Positions 42,921 to 52,158 of a DNA stretch of 64,000 bases are shown piece by piece. The position numbers and the translations under genes are program-made. The stretch is from Flavihumibacter soli (GTDB lineage Bacteria; Bacteroidota; Bacteroidia; Sphingobacteriales; Sphingobacteriaceae). The stretch is from the NCBI RefSeq assembly GCF_010692725.1, contig NZ_JAAFZB010000094.1, positions 372,001-436,000 of the forward strand, in the 5' to 3' direction. The notes under the pieces are model-generated. The model was not told the DNA's origin. It searched no databases and saw only the letters and a program-made list of their open reading frames with translations. The stretch's first letter is position 1. Each line of letters opens with the position of its first letter.

Positions 42921-45836
42921 CTACTCATAATACCCAATCGAACTTTGATATCCCGGACCGGGTTGAATTGGCAAGGCCAAGAGGCTTTTTTGAACTTCCT
43001 TAGCCTTGACATCCTGTCCCTCGGCCTTATAAATTTGAATAAGCTCTTTAACGGCACTGAGAAAATAAGGATTGGCTGATAAGGCTTTTTCAAATTCGGC
43101 GATACTCTCCTTTCTTTTTCCGTCTGCCTGCAGTAAGCGGCCGTTTGTATAGAAATACTCAGCTAAATAAAAGGGCTCCCCCTTAGCAGGCAAGCTTTTC
43201 AACAGCAAGAATGCCTGTTCCGAAGAACCTGTCACGCTGAGCAACCGCACATACCTTAGTTTATCCTGGTTTTTTACCAGGGCTTTCGTCAGCAGGTTAG
43301 TGTACCTGGCGGAACTATCCTTTTCACCAAGCATAGTGTACAATTCTGCTAACCGCAGCGTGTAATCCGAACGTGCATTACCTGAAGCTGCAAGAATACG
43401 CTGTGCCTCCTGCAGGGTTCTGATAGCGTCATGATACTGCTTATTCTCCGATAAGGCATCCGCATACATATTCCTGTATTCAAAATTCTGAGGTTTCTGA
43501 TCGACCAGCTTCTTCAAAGTTGAAACCTCATCGGTATATCCCAAAGAGGATCTAAGTAAGGCGGTGAAAGCAAGGGCATCATCCTTCCTGTCCCTTAAAT
43601 AGGTAGAAACACTTGCGCCGGACAGGGTGTAAGCGCTTGCCGTTTCTATAGCCTCCGCAATCATTCCATTGCTTTTATACATTTCGCGAAGCATCCTGTT
43701 TATCCTGGCTCGTTCCTGGTAATCATCTTCCAGTTGAAAGGATCTTTCGAGATAAGCGGCCTGTTCTTTTACAGAAGTTTTCTGGTCAATTTCATCTGCC
43801 GCAAGCCTGGCTGCCGAAAGGCCGGCATAGGCCGAATAGATCGGCGCGTATAAAGGATCTATCGCTTCCGCTTTTTTTAGCCACTCTGCTGCCTTTATAA
43901 AATCCTGCTTTTCTGTATTCAATTGCGAATAACTTAAAAAAGCCGGAAGGTATTTTTGATCAAAAACCAAAGCGGTATCCAGATAAGCTGCCGCGAGCTG
44001 CGGGTTCTTTTGTTTGGATTGATTACTCAGGTTCACATACACTTGCGACCAGTTACTAGCCATGACTTTTTTATCGCCGGCCAGGTAAGCCCGTTCCTTT
44101 TTCACAAGCTCATCTAAAAACCGGTACATCTCCGGGTCCCTGGCAATCAGGTCGGAAGTGGTGTTCATAGACTTAAAGTCAAGTGGATGCAGTTTTAGAG
44201 GCTCGAAATACGCAGGGTAAGTCTGGGCGAAATACTCACTTTCATTATTCTGCGAATAGTAATCGAGCGTACGCTTTTCTTTCATGGCCTGGTAATACAA
44301 AGCCCTTATCTTCCTGTTCTCTGCGTCTGTGAGCACACTGCCATGAAAAAGATGGGCATACTCATGAAGAATGACATTGCGCTCCATAAATGCACCACGC
44401 TCCACATATTCAATGGCCGCAGCTCCGCTTCCCACACCCCGGATATCCATCCATTGCCTGTTGTCAAACGTGGTCATATAACGGAAAGCCGGTGAATTCA
44501 TCGTAATGGCCAGATCGTTGTGCAGCGGCGGGATCCTGAAAGCATTATCCTGCTTTGACAAAAAAGGAAAATAAACAACCGCCGCATACAACTGGTTCCA
44601 AACCATCGCTTTGGCCGTTTCGCCCGGAAAATAACTAACATCAGGAAAGACTTTCTGAAAGTTGTCCATGTCAGTGATACGGGTTTCCCGCAAGCTATTA
44701 CTAATTGAATCATACCTCGCCAGGTAAGCGATCCTTTTAGATTTAACTACCGCAGAAAGACCATTATGAGCCGGACCATAGTGGCTCTTTTTTGATAGTA
44801 TTTTCAGGAAAATATTTTCCGCAGAATCCAGCCTCATTGTCCGGTCCATATCAAAAGCGGTGTAATAGATCGATGCCCGGTGCATAGCGGGAAGCACTGA
44901 TCCGGGATATTGTTTTTCGACGCTTCTGCTAATCTCAATTGCCGCCTCTATCTGATTCTTACGGACCAGATCATCGGCTTTCTCCAGGGCTTTCCGTACC
45001 AGATCGTCATCCTTTTCTGAATAGTCGGCATAAGTCAGATTGGTATGCCCGTTTCCCCAGTGCCAGTGAGTTTGAAAATGAAGCGGGTTGATGGCCAGGG
45101 CCAGTTCCCATTGGGCTGCCATGGCGTTTAGCTGGGTGGCATCTACTCTTCTCCATATGGCGTAGCCATAGCTAAACCGGGCATCGGCATTATAGGGTTC
45201 AATTTCGAGGGATCTATTTAAAGGTGCTTCCGCAAGATCCGGCTGCTGGTTCCAGAAATAAACATCTGCTTCGAGTAAAAAAGCACCTGCACTCTCCGGG
45301 TTTTGCTGTAACACCTCTTTTGCAATCGCCAGAGCAGCTGTATAGTCCTTCTGTAACAGCCTTGCCCTGCCCAGCATGAGCTGCAGCTTTTCCGAACGCC
45401 CCCTCTTTAAGGCCTGTTCACAGATGAGCGCTGCCTGATCGAGGCGCCATGCATGAATTTCCAATGAGGCTTTTATCAAAACGGCTTTTTCATTCCGGGG
45501 ATCTAGTGCCAGAACGGAATTAACCAGCTTTTCAGCCTGTTTGAATTGATTATTAAGTACAAGGTATTCAGCTGAAAGGAGCTTGTAATTTTTAGAAGTT
45601 ATTTTATTCCTTTCGATGGCCCGGGCAGCCTCTTTCCACATGCCCAGTTCCAGCATTCTTTGAATTGCGTGCACTTTGTTCGTTGCCGGAGCAGCCAGGG
45701 TCTTTGAAAGTTGCTGCTTGATTCCTGTTAATTGTTTTAAAGCCAGCCAGGCGCTATCCGGGTGAAGAGCTTGCGCGCTCGAACTGGCCGCATGAAAACT
45801 TATTAGAAATACAAGGCAGGTAAAGATCTTTGGCAT
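42921..45836 (-). CDS. Exported TPR protein with a central HExxH metallopeptidase-like domain
   Basis: From ATG 45836 the protein has 971 aa and a clean signal peptide (MPKIFTCLVFLISFHAASSSAQA). Tetratricopeptide repeats fill about residues 30-330 and 590-960. Between them lies a zinc-peptidase-like region with HEYAHLFHG (His491, Glu492, His495) and a downstream ESEYFAQ (Glu534) that can serve as third zinc ligand, so it is probably a gluzincin-type protease or a derived scaffold. Longer in-frame starts (to 46004) lack a signal and are rejected. It converges on the Imm26-like gene; the substrate is unknown and the location periplasmic or outer membrane. Confidence 0.82.
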   Translation of the reverse strand: MPKIFTCLVFLISFHAASSSAQALHPDSAWLALKQLTGIKQQLSKTLAAPATNKVHAIQRMLELGMWKEAARAIERNKITSKNYKLLSAEYLVLNNQFKQAEKLVNSVLALDPRNEKAVLIKASLEIHAWRLDQAALICEQALKRGRSEKLQLMLGRARLLQKDYTAALAIAKEVLQQNPESAGAFLLEADVYFWNQQPDLAEAPLNRSLEIEPYNADARFSYGYAIWRRVDATQLNAMAAQWELALAINPLHFQTHWHWGNGHTNLTYADYSEKDDDLVRKALEKADDLVRKNQIEAAIEISRSVEKQYPGSVLPAMHRASIYYTAFDMDRTMRLDSAENIFLKILSKKSHYGPAHNGLSAVVKSKRIAYLARYDSISNSLRETRITDMDNFQKVFPDVSYFPGETAKAMVWNQLYAAVVYFPFLSKQDNAFRIPPLHNDLAITMNSPAFRYMTTFDNRQWMDIRGVGSGAAAIEYVERGAFMERNVILHEYAHLFHGSVLTDAENRKIRALYYQAMKEKRTLDYYSQNNESEYFAQTYPAYFEPLKLHPLDFKSMNTTSDLIARDPEMYRFLDELVKKERAYLAGDKKVMASNWSQVYVNLSNQSKQKNPQLAAAYLDTALVFDQKYLPAFLSYSQLNTEKQDFIKAAEWLKKAEAIDPLYAPIYSAYAGLSAARLAADEIDQKTSVKEQAAYLERSFQLEDDYQERARINRMLREMYKSNGMIAEAIETASAYTLSGASVSTYLRDRKDDALAFTALLRSSLGYTDEVSTLKKLVDQKPQNFEYRNMYADALSENKQYHDAIRTLQEAQRILAASGNARSDYTLRLAELYTMLGEKDSSARYTNLLTKALVKNQDKLRYVRLLSVTGSSEQAFLLLKSLPAKGEPFYLAEYFYTNGRLLQADGKRKESIAEFEKALSANPYFLSAVKELIQIYKAEGQDVKAKEVQKSLLALPIQPGPGYQSSIGYYE

Positions 45837-46296
45837 ATTAAATACTGTACTGATTAAGATTTTACAAATTAAGGACCAGCTCTTTTGAATATGGACCTTA
45901 CGGCCTTCGCGTTCAGAGGCCTTCCGGGGCAGAAGATAGGAAAAAATAGGAAGGTAAACGCGCCATATGTTGCCTGCGCAACGGCGGTACCTGGAGAAAG
46001 TCAATGTGTATTTTAATAATAAATTAGAAAGTAAATAGTTAAACTTTTTCTACCGGACTGTTGTTGGGAAAGGGATAACATTTTAGAATACTACCACTAA
46101 AGTTACATAGCTTCCGTTACTGCACCTCTTCTTAATAGCGCCTGCAGGCTATCATGCTGTTCCAGCCGTGCCCCCAGATACCTTTTTATTGGTAGTTAAA
46201 GAAATCCCTATGAAACCGTTACTATTCTTGACCAAAGACTATAATTAATTTGGATTGGAACAAAAACCTGATTTACCTACTTCAAATATTTCTATC
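45837..46296. other. Divergent intergenic region, 460 nt
   Basis: It separates the TPR/HExxH gene from the NHL-repeat gene. Only a small hairpin GTTGC-CTGC-GCAAC near 45969-45982 stands out. The region keeps an open frame on the minus strand for 168 nt, but with no coding character. No exact TAnnTTTG box was found; TTAATTTG variants occur ahead of both genes. Confidence 0.5.
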
Positions 46297-47316
46297 ATGA
46301 AAAATTTCACCCTTTGCTCCGCACTGTTGGGAATTATCATCCTGTCTTCTGTTGGTTGTGATGATAATTTAACTGAATCCGTTCCAAATTCAATACCTGG
46401 AACAATCAGTCCTAAAAATGTAACCGTTACAACATATGCGGGAACCGGCGATTACGGTTTTTTAAATGGCCCCAGGTTGCAAGCCAGATTCTATTATCCC
46501 ATGGGTCTGAGCGCAGGCGCAGACGGCTCCTTATATATTGCTGATACGCAAAATCAACAGGTACGTAAGATTTCACCCGAAGGTATTGTCAGCACTGTAA
46601 ATTGCCATCCGGATGGTGGTGGAACCTTAAGCTTGCAAAATCTTGGGGGTGTCGTTGTCAGCGCTGAAGGAATATTGTATATCGCTAATGCGAATACTAT
46701 CTATAAACTTCTTCCAAGCGGACGGATAACTGTATTTGCAGGAGGGGAAGAAAAAGGGTACGAGGACGGACAGGGTAAACTTGCTAAATTCAATCAACCA
46801 GCCGGTCTTGCCCTGGGATCGGATGGAACCTTATACGTGGCCGACGAATTGAATCACAGGATCCGTAAAATTACACCGCAAGGGCTCGTTTCGACGGTTG
46901 CCGGAAGCGAGAATGGATTTGAAGATGGAACCGCTTTAAATGCAAAGTTTGCCTTTCCTACCGGCATAACTGTGGGTAACGATGGAACTTTATTCGTTGC
47001 AGATATGGGGAATCACCGGATCCGGAAGATCTCCAGTTCGGGCGTCGTGTCCACATTAGCAGGAAGTGAACAGGGCTTTGAAGACGGGACAGGCGGTAAT
47101 GCAAAATTCTATCACCCCCATGACCTCACCACCGCGCCAGATGGCTCATTGTACATTGCTGACAGCTGGAATAATAGTATCAGGCGGATCTCCACCGAAG
47201 GAGTTGTAAGCACGATCGCAAGAGATTTTTCCTTCCCTGAGGGAATTACCTTCCATGACGGTCACCTGTTTGTGTCAGACTATACACACAGGATATTCCA
47301 GGTTGATTTAGAATAG
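46297..47316 (+). CDS. NHL-repeat lipoprotein
   Basis: From ATG 46297 the protein has 339 aa, with a lipobox SSVGC (Cys20). At least five NHL blades follow, each with a YxAD..NHRIRKIxxxGxVSTxAG pattern (ADTQNQQVRKI, ADELNHRIRKI, ADMGNHRIRKI, ADSWNNSIRRI), forming a beta-propeller. Such proteins usually bind ligands or partners; some have lyase activity. An in-frame TTG at 46255 is the upstream alternative but would push the signal inward. Single gene, divergent from the TPR protein. Confidence 0.88.
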   Translation: MKNFTLCSALLGIIILSSVGCDDNLTESVPNSIPGTISPKNVTVTTYAGTGDYGFLNGPRLQARFYYPMGLSAGADGSLYIADTQNQQVRKISPEGIVSTVNCHPDGGGTLSLQNLGGVVVSAEGILYIANANTIYKLLPSGRITVFAGGEEKGYEDGQGKLAKFNQPAGLALGSDGTLYVADELNHRIRKITPQGLVSTVAGSENGFEDGTALNAKFAFPTGITVGNDGTLFVADMGNHRIRKISSSGVVSTLAGSEQGFEDGTGGNAKFYHPHDLTTAPDGSLYIADSWNNSIRRISTEGVVSTIARDFSFPEGITFHDGHLFVSDYTHRIFQVDLE

Positions 47317-47371
47317 AGCTTTGTGGCGGGTTACAGGCCATTCTGCTTCAGGTAGTGTTAACGCCTTATTC

Positions 47372-47689
47372 TTAATCCTCTAATGCAGTCTTTAATGCTT
47401 CCAGTTCACCTTTGAGAAACATACTATACAGGTCTTCTATTTGTGTCCAGTTGTCTGCTTGCTTTCTAAATTGAACTTCAGGTTCATCTGAAAATACTGC
47501 CATTACGCTCAAGTCTTTGTGTGTCTCTAATATATTTTCGTCTTCATAAATAACTCCTACCCAGAAAGCGCCGTGCTCCTCGTCCATGTCTTTAATTTCA
47601 TGAATTGCGGTCTTTACATCGTTAATTGACACATTATCTAATGGGTCAGACCAGGCTTTCTGTAGATATATTTGAGTCGGAGTTCTCAT
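47372..47689 (-). CDS. Small acidic protein of unknown function
   Basis: A 105-aa acidic protein (YLQKAWSDPLDNVSINDVKTAIHEIKDMDEEHGAFWVGVIYED...). The size and style resemble immunity-type proteins, but I recognise no family. Its start overlaps the stop of the next upstream gene by one base (47689), so the two are co-translated. Confidence 0.7.
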   Translation of the reverse strand: MRTPTQIYLQKAWSDPLDNVSINDVKTAIHEIKDMDEEHGAFWVGVIYEDENILETHKDLSVMAVFSDEPEVQFRKQADNWTQIEDLYSMFLKGELEALKTALED

Positions 47690-48057
47690 TATTGCTTAAA
47701 GATGAGTAGTACCAAACAGAGAAGTCCTAAAGCAAGCCAACACAAATAAATGATAGAATATTTAGGGTAGGATGTACCATAGTATTGTTGTACATATTTT
47801 ACTATTTTCTTATCAAAAAGTAAGGCCATTGTAATATTAAACATGCAGCCAATCCCAATGGTTAGTCGCCAACTTATGCCTGGAAAATAGTAATTTATAA
47901 AAAGTACCATTGAAGAATGCACAACAAGAAAAACCGATAAGCTGGTAGAATATTTCCTTTGGGGCGAGAGAACACTATCCTTTAGCCAATATCTTTCGAC
48001 GAAATGCAAAGAGTAAACATTAAAAGATATAAGAACATTAATAATGTTGTCTTTCAT
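47689..48057 (-). CDS. Small membrane protein of unknown function
   Basis: A 122-aa protein with three hydrophobic helices (about residues 38-56, 65-81 and 103-120). No family recognised. AT-rich, coupled to the acidic protein gene by a one-base overlap; a membrane/soluble pair is plausible. A perfect 16-bp palindrome lies 57 nt upstream. Confidence 0.68.
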   Translation of the reverse strand: MKDNIINVLISFNVYSLHFVERYWLKDSVLSPQRKYSTSLSVFLVVHSSMVLFINYYFPGISWRLTIGIGCMFNITMALLFDKKIVKYVQQYYGTSYPKYSIIYLCWLALGLLCLVLLIFKQ

Positions 48058-48113
48058 CGATGGTTGTTTCTAAAATTCTTTCCTGATTTATTTGTCTCCA
48101 TTAATTAAAAGAA

Positions 48114-48129
48114 ACAATCCTAGGATTGT
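48114..48129. promoter_or_regulatory. Perfect 16-bp palindrome upstream of the two-gene unit
   Basis: ACAATCCTAGGATTGT is its own reverse complement and lies 57 nt before the start at 48057 (minus). It may be an operator. No -7 box was identified beside it. Confidence 0.4.
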
Positions 48130-48236
48130 CAGTTTGAACTTTAGTTGTCATATGGTGCTGTAATTACACTTAACTTGCTAATGTGTGCGTATCGCCACCC
48201 GGGTTAAAGCAGTTATGTTGGAAATTATGGTTGTAG

Positions 48237-49187
48237 CTATTTACATCTAATAGCCCTTAGTTCATCATAGTCGGCTAGTTTAACGCCTAAGTCTTCTGCG
48301 TTTAATAACGCTTCGCAAGCTTGGTCTAAAGAGTCTGCGTAGTGATAAGCCAAAGCAATGTTTATAAAATAGGTAGATTCCGTTGAGTCGAGCTTAATTG
48401 CTGTTTTATAATCTTTAATTGCTTTGTCTGTATTCCGAAGTTTATAAAATATCAGCCCTCGATTATTGTAAAACGCTGGATTCTTAGCGTCCAAAAATAT
48501 TGCGGTGTCTAAAGCTTTAACACCAGATTCGAGGTCGTTAATACTTGCATAGCAGGTAGAGATGTCGAAATAATGCCTTGGATTTTCGGGATTCATTGAA
48601 ATCGCCTTTCTATAAGTAGCTAATGCTGCGTAATAGTTTTTAGATTCTGAAAGTTTAAACCCTTTAGCACTTAATTCTTCCACTTCTTTAGAATTGAAAG
48701 GATAAGACATGTCTACACCACCTCTTTTTTCGACATTATATCGATTGTACCATTGCCGCGGAATAAATTGTATTGGGGAATTGTGGAACTCAAATGCAAA
48801 AAGCGGCATTATTGCTAATAAATATATAAAACAAGTTACGCTGATACTTCGGTCTTTGAATTTGTTAAGCTTGAAGTTTGCCAATGCTAAAACGATAAAA
48901 GTTGGAACAATTATAAGCGCAGGATAATTTGCAAAGCCATGATAAAAATACTTGGCAAATAGAATAACCGACATTAAAATAATTAGAATTTGAAGTGAAA
49001 TGTTAAACGTTGTGTTTGTCGTTTTTATAAAATTCATTGTTGTCCGTGCAGAGTAATACAAGGTCGTTCCTAAAAGACCGAGCAAGAAAAGGAAAAGCCC
49101 GCCCGGAAAATTCAGGATAAGTAGAAGTAAGCCTAAAAAAATTAGGCTAAGGGGAATATAAATCAAAAAGGGAATTAATTTTTTCAC
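48237..49187 (-). CDS. Membrane-anchored TPR protein
   Basis: A 316-aa protein. The N-terminal half has four to five hydrophobic helices (residues about 8-45, 60-75, 80-97 and 112-128); the C-terminal half has three TPR motifs (YYAALATYRKAISMNPENPRHY, LESGVKALDTAIFLDAKNPAFY, TDKAIKDYKTAIKLDSTESTY). It is probably a scaffold at the inner membrane. AT-rich; 179 nt precede the next minus-strand gene. Confidence 0.8.
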   Translation of the reverse strand: MKKLIPFLIYIPLSLIFLGLLLLILNFPGGLFLFLLGLLGTTLYYSARTTMNFIKTTNTTFNISLQILIILMSVILFAKYFYHGFANYPALIIVPTFIVLALANFKLNKFKDRSISVTCFIYLLAIMPLFAFEFHNSPIQFIPRQWYNRYNVEKRGGVDMSYPFNSKEVEELSAKGFKLSESKNYYAALATYRKAISMNPENPRHYFDISTCYASINDLESGVKALDTAIFLDAKNPAFYNNRGLIFYKLRNTDKAIKDYKTAIKLDSTESTYFINIALAYHYADSLDQACEALLNAEDLGVKLADYDELRAIRCK

Positions 49188-49420
49188 ATTACTTATTTAT
49201 CACTGTCGATCTCCGAGCTATTGCCACTAACTTGTAATATGTAACGTCAGCCGTTTTATCCCTACTTCTAATTCGAAGGACATGTACACCTGGTGCTCCG
49301 TTCTCTACACCTTATACTTTCTAAATGTATTCTAAAAAATTCATTTGTTATATGAAGGTTAGATATTACAGAATCAAATCACTAATGATAACTTTATTCC
49401 TTCTTACCTAAAAACCGTAT

Positions 49421-49428
49421 TATCTTCG
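49421..49428 (+). promoter_or_regulatory. -7-like box 3 nt before the start codon
   Basis: TATCTTCG differs from TAnnTTTG at one base and ends 3 nt before the ATG at 49432, so the message would be leaderless. The same eight bases lie in the same place ahead of ligA (58216-58223). Confidence 0.45.
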
Positions 49429-49431
49429 TCG

Positions 49432-49827
49432 ATGAAAAAAATCCTTCTCTCCCTGTTTCTTCTCATTTCAGCAACAGCATCTTTCAGCCAGGTCAAGATA
49501 ACAGCAAAGGAAGCACCGACGCACATGGGTGACAGCGTTGAATTAACCGACCAAGTCTATGGCGGAAAGTTGCTTAATAACGGCATGACCTTACTGAACC
49601 TCGGCGAAGACTTCCCTAATCACCTGGTGACTGTCGTTATCAAGGCAGAAGACCGGTCCAAGTTTTCCGGCAAACCGGAAGAAGAGCTTGTTGGGAAGAC
49701 GGTTCGGATTATGGGGAAGATTGAAGAGTATAAAGGCAAGCCGCAGATCATAATTGTCAGCCCTAATCAAATTTCATTAATGCCAAACATAAAAACGCCG
49801 GCACCAGTCACCGGTATTGCTAATTAG
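49432..49827 (+). CDS. Exported OB-fold protein
   Basis: A 131-aa protein with a signal peptide (MKKILLSLFLLISATASFSQ). The mature part is a single OB-fold-like domain (SVELTDQVYGGKLLNN, VTVVIKAEDRSKF, VRIMGKIEEYKGKPQIIIVSPNQI), the type seen in periplasmic OB-fold or nucleic-acid-binding domains of Bacteroidota. The ligand is unknown. It is a lone gene with its own promoter. Confidence 0.8.
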   Translation: MKKILLSLFLLISATASFSQVKITAKEAPTHMGDSVELTDQVYGGKLLNNGMTLLNLGEDFPNHLVTVVIKAEDRSKFSGKPEEELVGKTVRIMGKIEEYKGKPQIIIVSPNQISLMPNIKTPAPVTGIAN

Positions 49828-49948
49828 GCCGGGATTTAGACAATTGAGTAAAATACTATGCAGTAAATAAGAGCGACTACCGTAGGTTTTTTAACAAATC
49901 GAATTAATATCATATTCATTTTTTTTATCGATCATCCCTGTCTTTTAA

Positions 49949-50638
49949 TTAAACTCCAATTGCGGATGTTAGATTATCAAACCAACTTTTATCACTTTTT
50001 GGAGGATACTCACCTTCCCTTAACGCGTTAATACTGGTTCCCGCGAGTTGAAGATGAGGTAGCTCAAAATTTAAACGCATGAGGCCTTCATTGGCTCCAA
50101 TCTCATGCAACCTTTGCCAAAGAAATTTATTATTTCCGCTGGCATCCCAGGACCAATTTCCATTGATCAGTAATACAAAGTCGGCGGCTAGCCCATATTG
50201 GTGATAGGATGACCAGGGCTTAGCAAACGTGACTTTTCTACCTGGCTTTGTTCTACCCTGGGCATATAAATCAGCTTGTCTTTGCGGGTACCTATATGCC
50301 TCAAAAATTTTGAATGGGATATTTTCACTTTGAAGTTGCATTACAACCTTTACCGCGGCGGTTCTCACCGTTGGATGCAAGTGCATAATATTATTGTGTC
50401 GATCCAGGCGCCCGGTTGCAGTTCGTGCCTTCTCCGTCCCAAGATAAACCTGCGTCCAGGTTTTGCCTCCAACAATTCCATCTCCCGTGAGACCACTTTT
50501 TGTCTGAAAATCAGTAACAGCCTGTAACGTTGGCTCATCAAATTCCCCTGTAAGGCTTAAATTGTAGTTTAATTGAACTAACTTTCGTTGTAAGAATACA
50601 ACTAAGGATCCAGCGCTACCATTTTTTAGTAATTCCAT
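49949..50638 (-). CDS. Peptidoglycan-binding plus M15 peptidase (endolysin-like)
   Basis: A 229-aa protein without a signal peptide. Residues about 3-66 form a PG_binding_1 domain (GSAGSLVVFLQRKLVQLNY, GIVGGKTWTQVYLG); residues about 75-200 are an M15 VanY/endolysin-type peptidase with SSYHQYGLAADFVLL (zinc ligands His and Asp) and LPHLQL (third ligand). It should cleave L-Ala-D-Glu or D-Ala-D-Ala bonds in peptidoglycan. No holin, spanin or phage genes are adjacent, so it is a lone relic of a phage lysin or a domesticated enzyme. Confidence 0.88.
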   Translation of the reverse strand: MELLKNGSAGSLVVFLQRKLVQLNYNLSLTGEFDEPTLQAVTDFQTKSGLTGDGIVGGKTWTQVYLGTEKARTATGRLDRHNNIMHLHPTVRTAAVKVVMQLQSENIPFKIFEAYRYPQRQADLYAQGRTKPGRKVTFAKPWSSYHQYGLAADFVLLINGNWSWDASGNNKFLWQRLHEIGANEGLMRLNFELPHLQLAGTSINALREGEYPPKSDKSWFDNLTSAIGV

Positions 50639-50735
50639 ATCTGTACATTTATGGTTAATTATCTCCTGCCTTAAAATAGTTCGTGTAGATATTATTTCAA
50701 TGCAATGTGACTATGTCAATAGCCCGGGATAAAAA

Positions 50736-51794
50736 TTAGTTTCCGTCCGGATTTTCATCAACCGGCTTAGCCGGCAAGGGCGGTCTGAAATTTATGTCGG
50801 CTGTGTTTACTCCTTCCTCTTCAATATCTGATTCAGCATTTCCAGGTTCTACCGGTGGCTCGATTGGTAAAGGTGGTTTACTTTCAACTTCGAATTTCTT
50901 CTTATCGGTCCCCGTGTCTGTTTTGCCCGGAGGCAGTAGCACCTCTTTAAGACGGTCAAGGAAAGCTATTACCCTTGCACTATAAAAACCGCTAATGAAC
51001 GCAAATACAATAACACCCTTGCTTGAACTGATATCCGCTATGTTTGCATCCTTAAAATAATTATAACCAAGAATAAGTATCAGGCTACAAAATGGAGCAT
51101 ATAGTAATTTTGCTACCTGATATGGAATTTCATTACTGTCAAATTCCACTCTTGGATGTAACTCGTCCTCAGACCGGTTTCTGGCCACCAGGCTTAAATT
51201 AAAGAGCAGGCTGGAAAGAACACCAAAAAGAGACCAGAAAATTATTTCAAAGTAGACCGCAGGCCCCGTTAGCCAAAAATAGGATTTCACTTGCAGACGA
51301 GCTTCGGAGAGGTAACTTACTGCATCCAGATTTGACGCAGTTAATAAATATGATTGCATTGAATCTAATTGCGTAGAATCAATTTTGTTATTGAATTCAT
51401 TTTTTAGAAATGTAAGAGCTTTTACAGCGGGAGGAATTGAAGACTTTATTATCTTATTCTTTACTTCCCGGATAGTACCTACTGGTGGTCCAGGCTTCCC
51501 TGTCACCAAAGTATCGCCCTTTCCTTTCTGTGCGTCAGTATTACTTTCGTTTGTATTTTTATTAAGTGAATCAAAATAGATTCTGTTGACTATCTGCTTT
51601 TGTCTGTCATCTAGTTTAGCATATTCGTAGTCGAGTTTAAAATTTGTATCCCCATAATGATCAGCCCCTCTGAAACTCCAATGTAGTACCAGGTATATAC
51701 CTACAAGTAATAGCAAGCTTTTGCTTAAGAATCTAAACCATTCTCCCTCCTCGTAAAGCTTAAAGTCCCAGAAACTGTGTTTTTTATCGTCCAT
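50736..51794 (-). CDS. Membrane protein of unknown function with Pro-rich tail
   Basis: A 352-aa protein. One helix near residues 25-40 is followed by a large soluble loop (about 45-165), three further helices (about 178-200, 230-246 and 260-277) and a Pro/Glu-rich C-terminal tail (SKPPLPIEPPVEP, NFRPPLPAKPV). I recognise no family. It follows the M15 peptidase in map order and shares its strand, but no functional link is evident. Confidence 0.75.
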   Translation of the reverse strand: MDDKKHSFWDFKLYEEGEWFRFLSKSLLLLVGIYLVLHWSFRGADHYGDTNFKLDYEYAKLDDRQKQIVNRIYFDSLNKNTNESNTDAQKGKGDTLVTGKPGPPVGTIREVKNKIIKSSIPPAVKALTFLKNEFNNKIDSTQLDSMQSYLLTASNLDAVSYLSEARLQVKSYFWLTGPAVYFEIIFWSLFGVLSSLLFNLSLVARNRSEDELHPRVEFDSNEIPYQVAKLLYAPFCSLILILGYNYFKDANIADISSSKGVIVFAFISGFYSARVIAFLDRLKEVLLPPGKTDTGTDKKKFEVESKPPLPIEPPVEPGNAESDIEEEGVNTADINFRPPLPAKPVDENPDGN

Positions 51795-52158
51795 AAAAAA
51801 TGAGTTTAACGGTATTGATGTAATAGTTCGGTGGTATCAAAAAGTTCATGTGACATGAACGACGGCGAGGGCTGACAGGTAACGTTTATCAAGATAGATA
51901 ATAATTTAATTACTATCAAGATAATTAAGATTTAACAGGGAAGGTTAAAGGTATTTGATTTTGCTAATTTCTTTTAAGATAGCCATTTTGATTGGTCATG
52001 TAGCACCCAGGTTTAGGTCAGTCCACTAATTTAGTGGACTAACCACTAGCAGACCCTAAGCATTCCGCTTTAATCTCCCGAAAGTTTCACATAAAGGTCC
52101 GTCTGTCTATTTGAAGATTTTCACCATTTTTTTAACTTTAAGGAATAAACCTTATAAA
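51795..52158. other. Divergent intergenic region, 364 nt
   Basis: AT-rich non-coding DNA between the Pro-tail membrane protein and the gene at 52159. It contains copy 2 of the palindromic element (52011-52056). Otherwise nothing recognisable; no exact -7 box was seen for either gene. Confidence 0.5.
52011..52056. repeat. Palindromic element, copy 2
   Basis: GTCCACTAA-T-TTAGTGGAC (52021-52039) is a perfect 9-bp-arm palindrome. Aligned with the copy at 301-335, about 26 of 35 bases match, including CTAAC.ACTAG..GACC after the core. Two stem pairs differ by compensatory changes (G-C to T-A and C-G to T-A). The left flank GTTTAGGTCA matches the reverse complement of the right flank of copy 1, so copy 2 seems to lack part of its left arm. 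Confidence 0.65.

Noticed and set aside
45837-46004. Upstream extension of the TPR/HExxH protein by 56 residues
   Set aside because: The extension would put the evident signal peptide in the middle of the protein; the ATG at 45836 is the sound start.
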